The position numbers and the translations under genes were made by a program. A stretch of 64,000 nucleotides of DNA from Leptoclinus maculatus (taxonomy: Eukaryota > Chordata > Actinopteri > Perciformes > Stichaeidae). Shown here in pieces: positions 61,480 to 64,000 of this stretch; position 1 is the stretch's first letter, and each line of letters opens with the position of its first letter. The DNA is taken from positions 210,001 through 274,000 of the forward strand of contig JAVDOI010000007.1 in the NCBI GenBank assembly GCA_032191485.1, read 5' to 3'. The notes beneath the pieces were generated by a model. The model did not search any database. It saw only the letters and a list, made by a program, of their open reading frames with translations, and was not told the origin of the DNA.

Positions 61480-63694
61480 ACTTTTGGCAGAAGAGCTGGC
61501 CGCAGTTCCTGCAGTGATGTCTCCGCTCGGTGAGGGAGAATCGGACCGTGCAGGCGGAGAGGCTGTCCACCACCTCGTCCTTCACCCGGTCGTTCACCGA
61601 CCAGCTGAAGACCCGACCGCGACCGTCGCCCACCAGGATCTTACTGTGGTCCCTGAGGAGATGGCGTCACAGAGGAGGAGAATGACTTTTCTAAGATGTT
61701 TGTGTTCGATAGTGTAGAAGAAGCTCTCCACACCAATAAAAACAATTACAAATCTACAACAGGAAAGAATTCGTCTTGCTCTCTTACTTGGAGATGGCGA
61801 GCGACGTGATCTCGGCCGGTTGAGCGTTGTCCTTGCGATCGAACGCCGTGTGCACGGTGAGTTTGCTCCGGAAGACCAGCTGGCGCTCCCATCTGTAGCC
61901 TGTGGACCCACAGAAATAAAACACGTCAACACTGTGATCAGCCTACTTTTTAAGTTTTTGTTTTCTTCTCTGATCAGAGGAGAACCCTCGTTCCTTCACT
62001 GACTTAGCTAAACAACAACAACAACAACATGTTCAATCACTGGACACCCACCGGCCCTGAGCTGGTTGTACGTCCGTGCGTCCATGGTGGAGGGCTGTGG
62101 CACCGAGCTCTGGCCTGGGTGAGCCGGGTGAGGGTGGTGGCGGTGGTGTGAGGGACCTTAGTTTGCCCCTCGGAGTAGTTGACGAACACGAAGCCGTCCG
62201 ACCAGCGGTGGGAGTCGTCAGAGCTGCTGTCCATCGACCACGAAGCTCCGGTTCGTGCTGAGGGACCTGAAAGGGAACGTTGGCGTGGGTTGAGGTTCAG
62301 TAAACAAAATATGTGGTAAATAACTAGACAGACATCTGCCTCCGGAGCGTTACGGGCGTGTGTTGTCACCGTAACTACTGACAACAATAAAAAAATGTCT
62401 TTTGTATTAGTGATATTACAACGGAATCAATGTCTGTTTTACTCCTATTCTATTTCTATGTACAAGACACATTCAAATGAACAGAAAGTGATGTAATATT
62501 AACATATGGTGCTTTAAAGGTACTCAAAGGCACTTTACATGGTAAACAACAAAGCAAATAAATGATTGTTTATGTGAAACTTTGTATAATGTCGGATGAA
62601 TTCAGCGGAGATTCAAAAGCATGACGAGTTCAATGTATCCGCGTCAGTGTTTTGAAGTGGTTTCTGCGTATTATTTGCTGCTCTCCCCACTTCTGCTCGG
62701 TGTATTTAGTGTGAGCAGTGCACTCAGCTCAACCACAGACCGTCCGTGCTGGTAAGAGGAGCGCTTGCTTGCGTACCTCTGGGTCTGTGGACGGCGCTGC
62801 CCGGTTGGCTGCCTCCACCCGTCCACGGGTTGCGTGGAGCTTTGGGCTCCTGACTCAGACTGGGCTCGTCTCCGTCCGACTCGCTGCTGTCCTCATCGCC
62901 GTTGTGATTCTCGCCGCCCTCTGTGACGCCAACAAAAACTTTGTTTTACATTTTCATAGTGAGTTTATTATGCAAATACTTAAATCAAATATAAGCAGTT
63001 TGTTTTGGGACATGTCACTGTATCACATATTCAACAACCATTCCCTGATTTGAAAACTGCAAGTGCATTTTTATTCAAGACCAGCAGGGGGAAACATCGT
63101 CTTTAATCATTTCTCACATTCACTTCTCAACTTCAAGGTGAAATAATGAAGGAAACCTACAGGAGTCCATGTTTTAGTCTCTCTTAAAGTCTAGACTTGT
63201 TTAATTACAAGTAACAAAAATACTATATATGCGTTTCCGTTTTAATAACTGTTACCGTGTCAGATTCGTAGTTAGCCAGACGGCAGCTGAGGTCGGCGTA
63301 GCCCCAGGCGAAGGTCTTGCTCCAGGTGGGGGGGAACCAGAACCTTGTTTTGCTCCACCGCAAGTATGCCCTTGTCGGTGCACATGATCTGTCCCACGGG
63401 CTCCTTCAGCTCTGGAGACACAAAGAAATATGAGAGTCTAAAGGGAGTCTTGCACTGTCTAATGTACAGAGTACATGGTTGGGGCTTAACTGGTACTTAA
63501 GACTGCAATGGATTTAGCACAAAAGACAGAGAGTAAGTGTGTGTACTTGTACCTTTAACTGGTGCTAGAGAAGGTCTGAGATTGTCCAGATGATGGAAGA
63601 AGATCTTGTCGCTGTTGGAGCTCGGAGGAACGCTCGCTACGTCACCGTTGGCTTTACCACGTACTCGCTTAGGAGGATGGGGCTTCTTAAACAG
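61480..63694 (-). pseudogene. wdfy3: wdfy3 downstream exon block, copy 3 (BEACH exon beyond window)
   Basis: Exons 63694-63553, 63411-63256, 62920-62777, 62266-62052, 61899-61788 and 61652-61480. The BEACH exon would lie beyond position 64000. The same lesions as in copies 1 and 2 are present. Confidence 0.87.
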
Positions 63695-64000
63695 CCGAGA
63701 CACAAACACATCAACAGTCGGTGAGGATAGAAAAGGACTTTGACATCGACCAATAGCCGGATGCTAAAACATTTTGGCTGTGGAAGGTAAGTTTGTCCAC
63801 TAAGGGAAAAATGCAGAGCATCCTCACAGTGGATTAAAGCTCCAGAAACTTAATGTTTGGAGACAACCAGGTCTTCATTGGGCAAAATGTCATGAAGAAG
63901 CATTTTGGTTGATGAAGTAGATGCAGACAGTAGATGATTTAGAGAAACAGACAGGACTCCGTTGACGAAAACAGTAATTGTATCTTGCTGAACACGAGAG

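Larger units (their letters stand above)
54467..64000. repeat. 10.15-kb tandem unit, copy 3 (cut by window end)
   Basis: Third unit, incomplete on the right. Private features are an 11-bp deletion near 55320, substitutions near 57773 and 60909, and a GT tract of 59 bp. Further copies may follow outside the window. Confidence 0.95.

Overview
The window is nuclear DNA of a ray-finned fish, most likely a spiny-rayed (acanthomorph) teleost. Exons are short and separated by introns with GT..AG borders. The interspersed repeats (an L2-type LINE, tRNA-headed SINE pieces, a hAT element, LTR and foldback elements) and CA/GT microsatellites are of kinds common in fish. The recognisable proteins are vertebrate: muscle acetylcholine receptor alpha subunit (chrna1), SCO-spondin (sspo) and the C-terminal part of WDFY3/ALFY (wdfy3).

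Layout. 1-16.6 kb is repeat-dominated: two diverged copies of one unclassified repeat family in opposite orientation (about 640-1900 and 15340-16590) enclose an L2-type LINE (minus strand, 3240-7000), a 1536-bp higher-order tandem array (7.8-12.6 kb) and purine-rich minisatellites on both sides of that array (7566-7836 and 12607-14128). 16.6-19.9 kb holds no gene I can see. 19952-24472 carries seven to eight exons of chrna1 on the plus strand, with a hAT element with perfect target duplications in one intron. 24.8-26.4 kb is another copy of the unclassified repeat fused to a chimeric inverted copy of sspo sequence, then a solo LTR. 26989-33039 is an 18-exon internal fragment of sspo on the minus strand. 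A LINE (33061-34450) sits against its 5' end.

From 34157 to the window end lies a near-identical tandem array with a unit of about 10.15 kb (34157-44316, 44317-54466, 54467-64000 incomplete). Each unit contains, on the minus strand, an upstream block of wdfy3 exons (N-terminal side and PH-BEACH linker) and a downstream block (end of BEACH to FYVE), plus an uncharacterised GKYKG-motif protein, a tRNA-like sequence, a truncated LINE and microsatellites. At the unit junction a LINE reading frame is fused in frame to a BEACH exon.

Functional reading. None of the three named genes is complete here. chrna1 lacks its first exons and has a deletion over the ligand-binding vicinal cysteines; sspo is cut at both ends; the wdfy3 blocks lack the core of BEACH and the WD40 repeats and carry several frameshifts and a lost zinc ligand. 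Some of these lesions are one-base changes in C runs and may be assembly errors; others (duplication junctions, exon order, target duplications) are structural. All exon borders were read by eye; identities were not computed.
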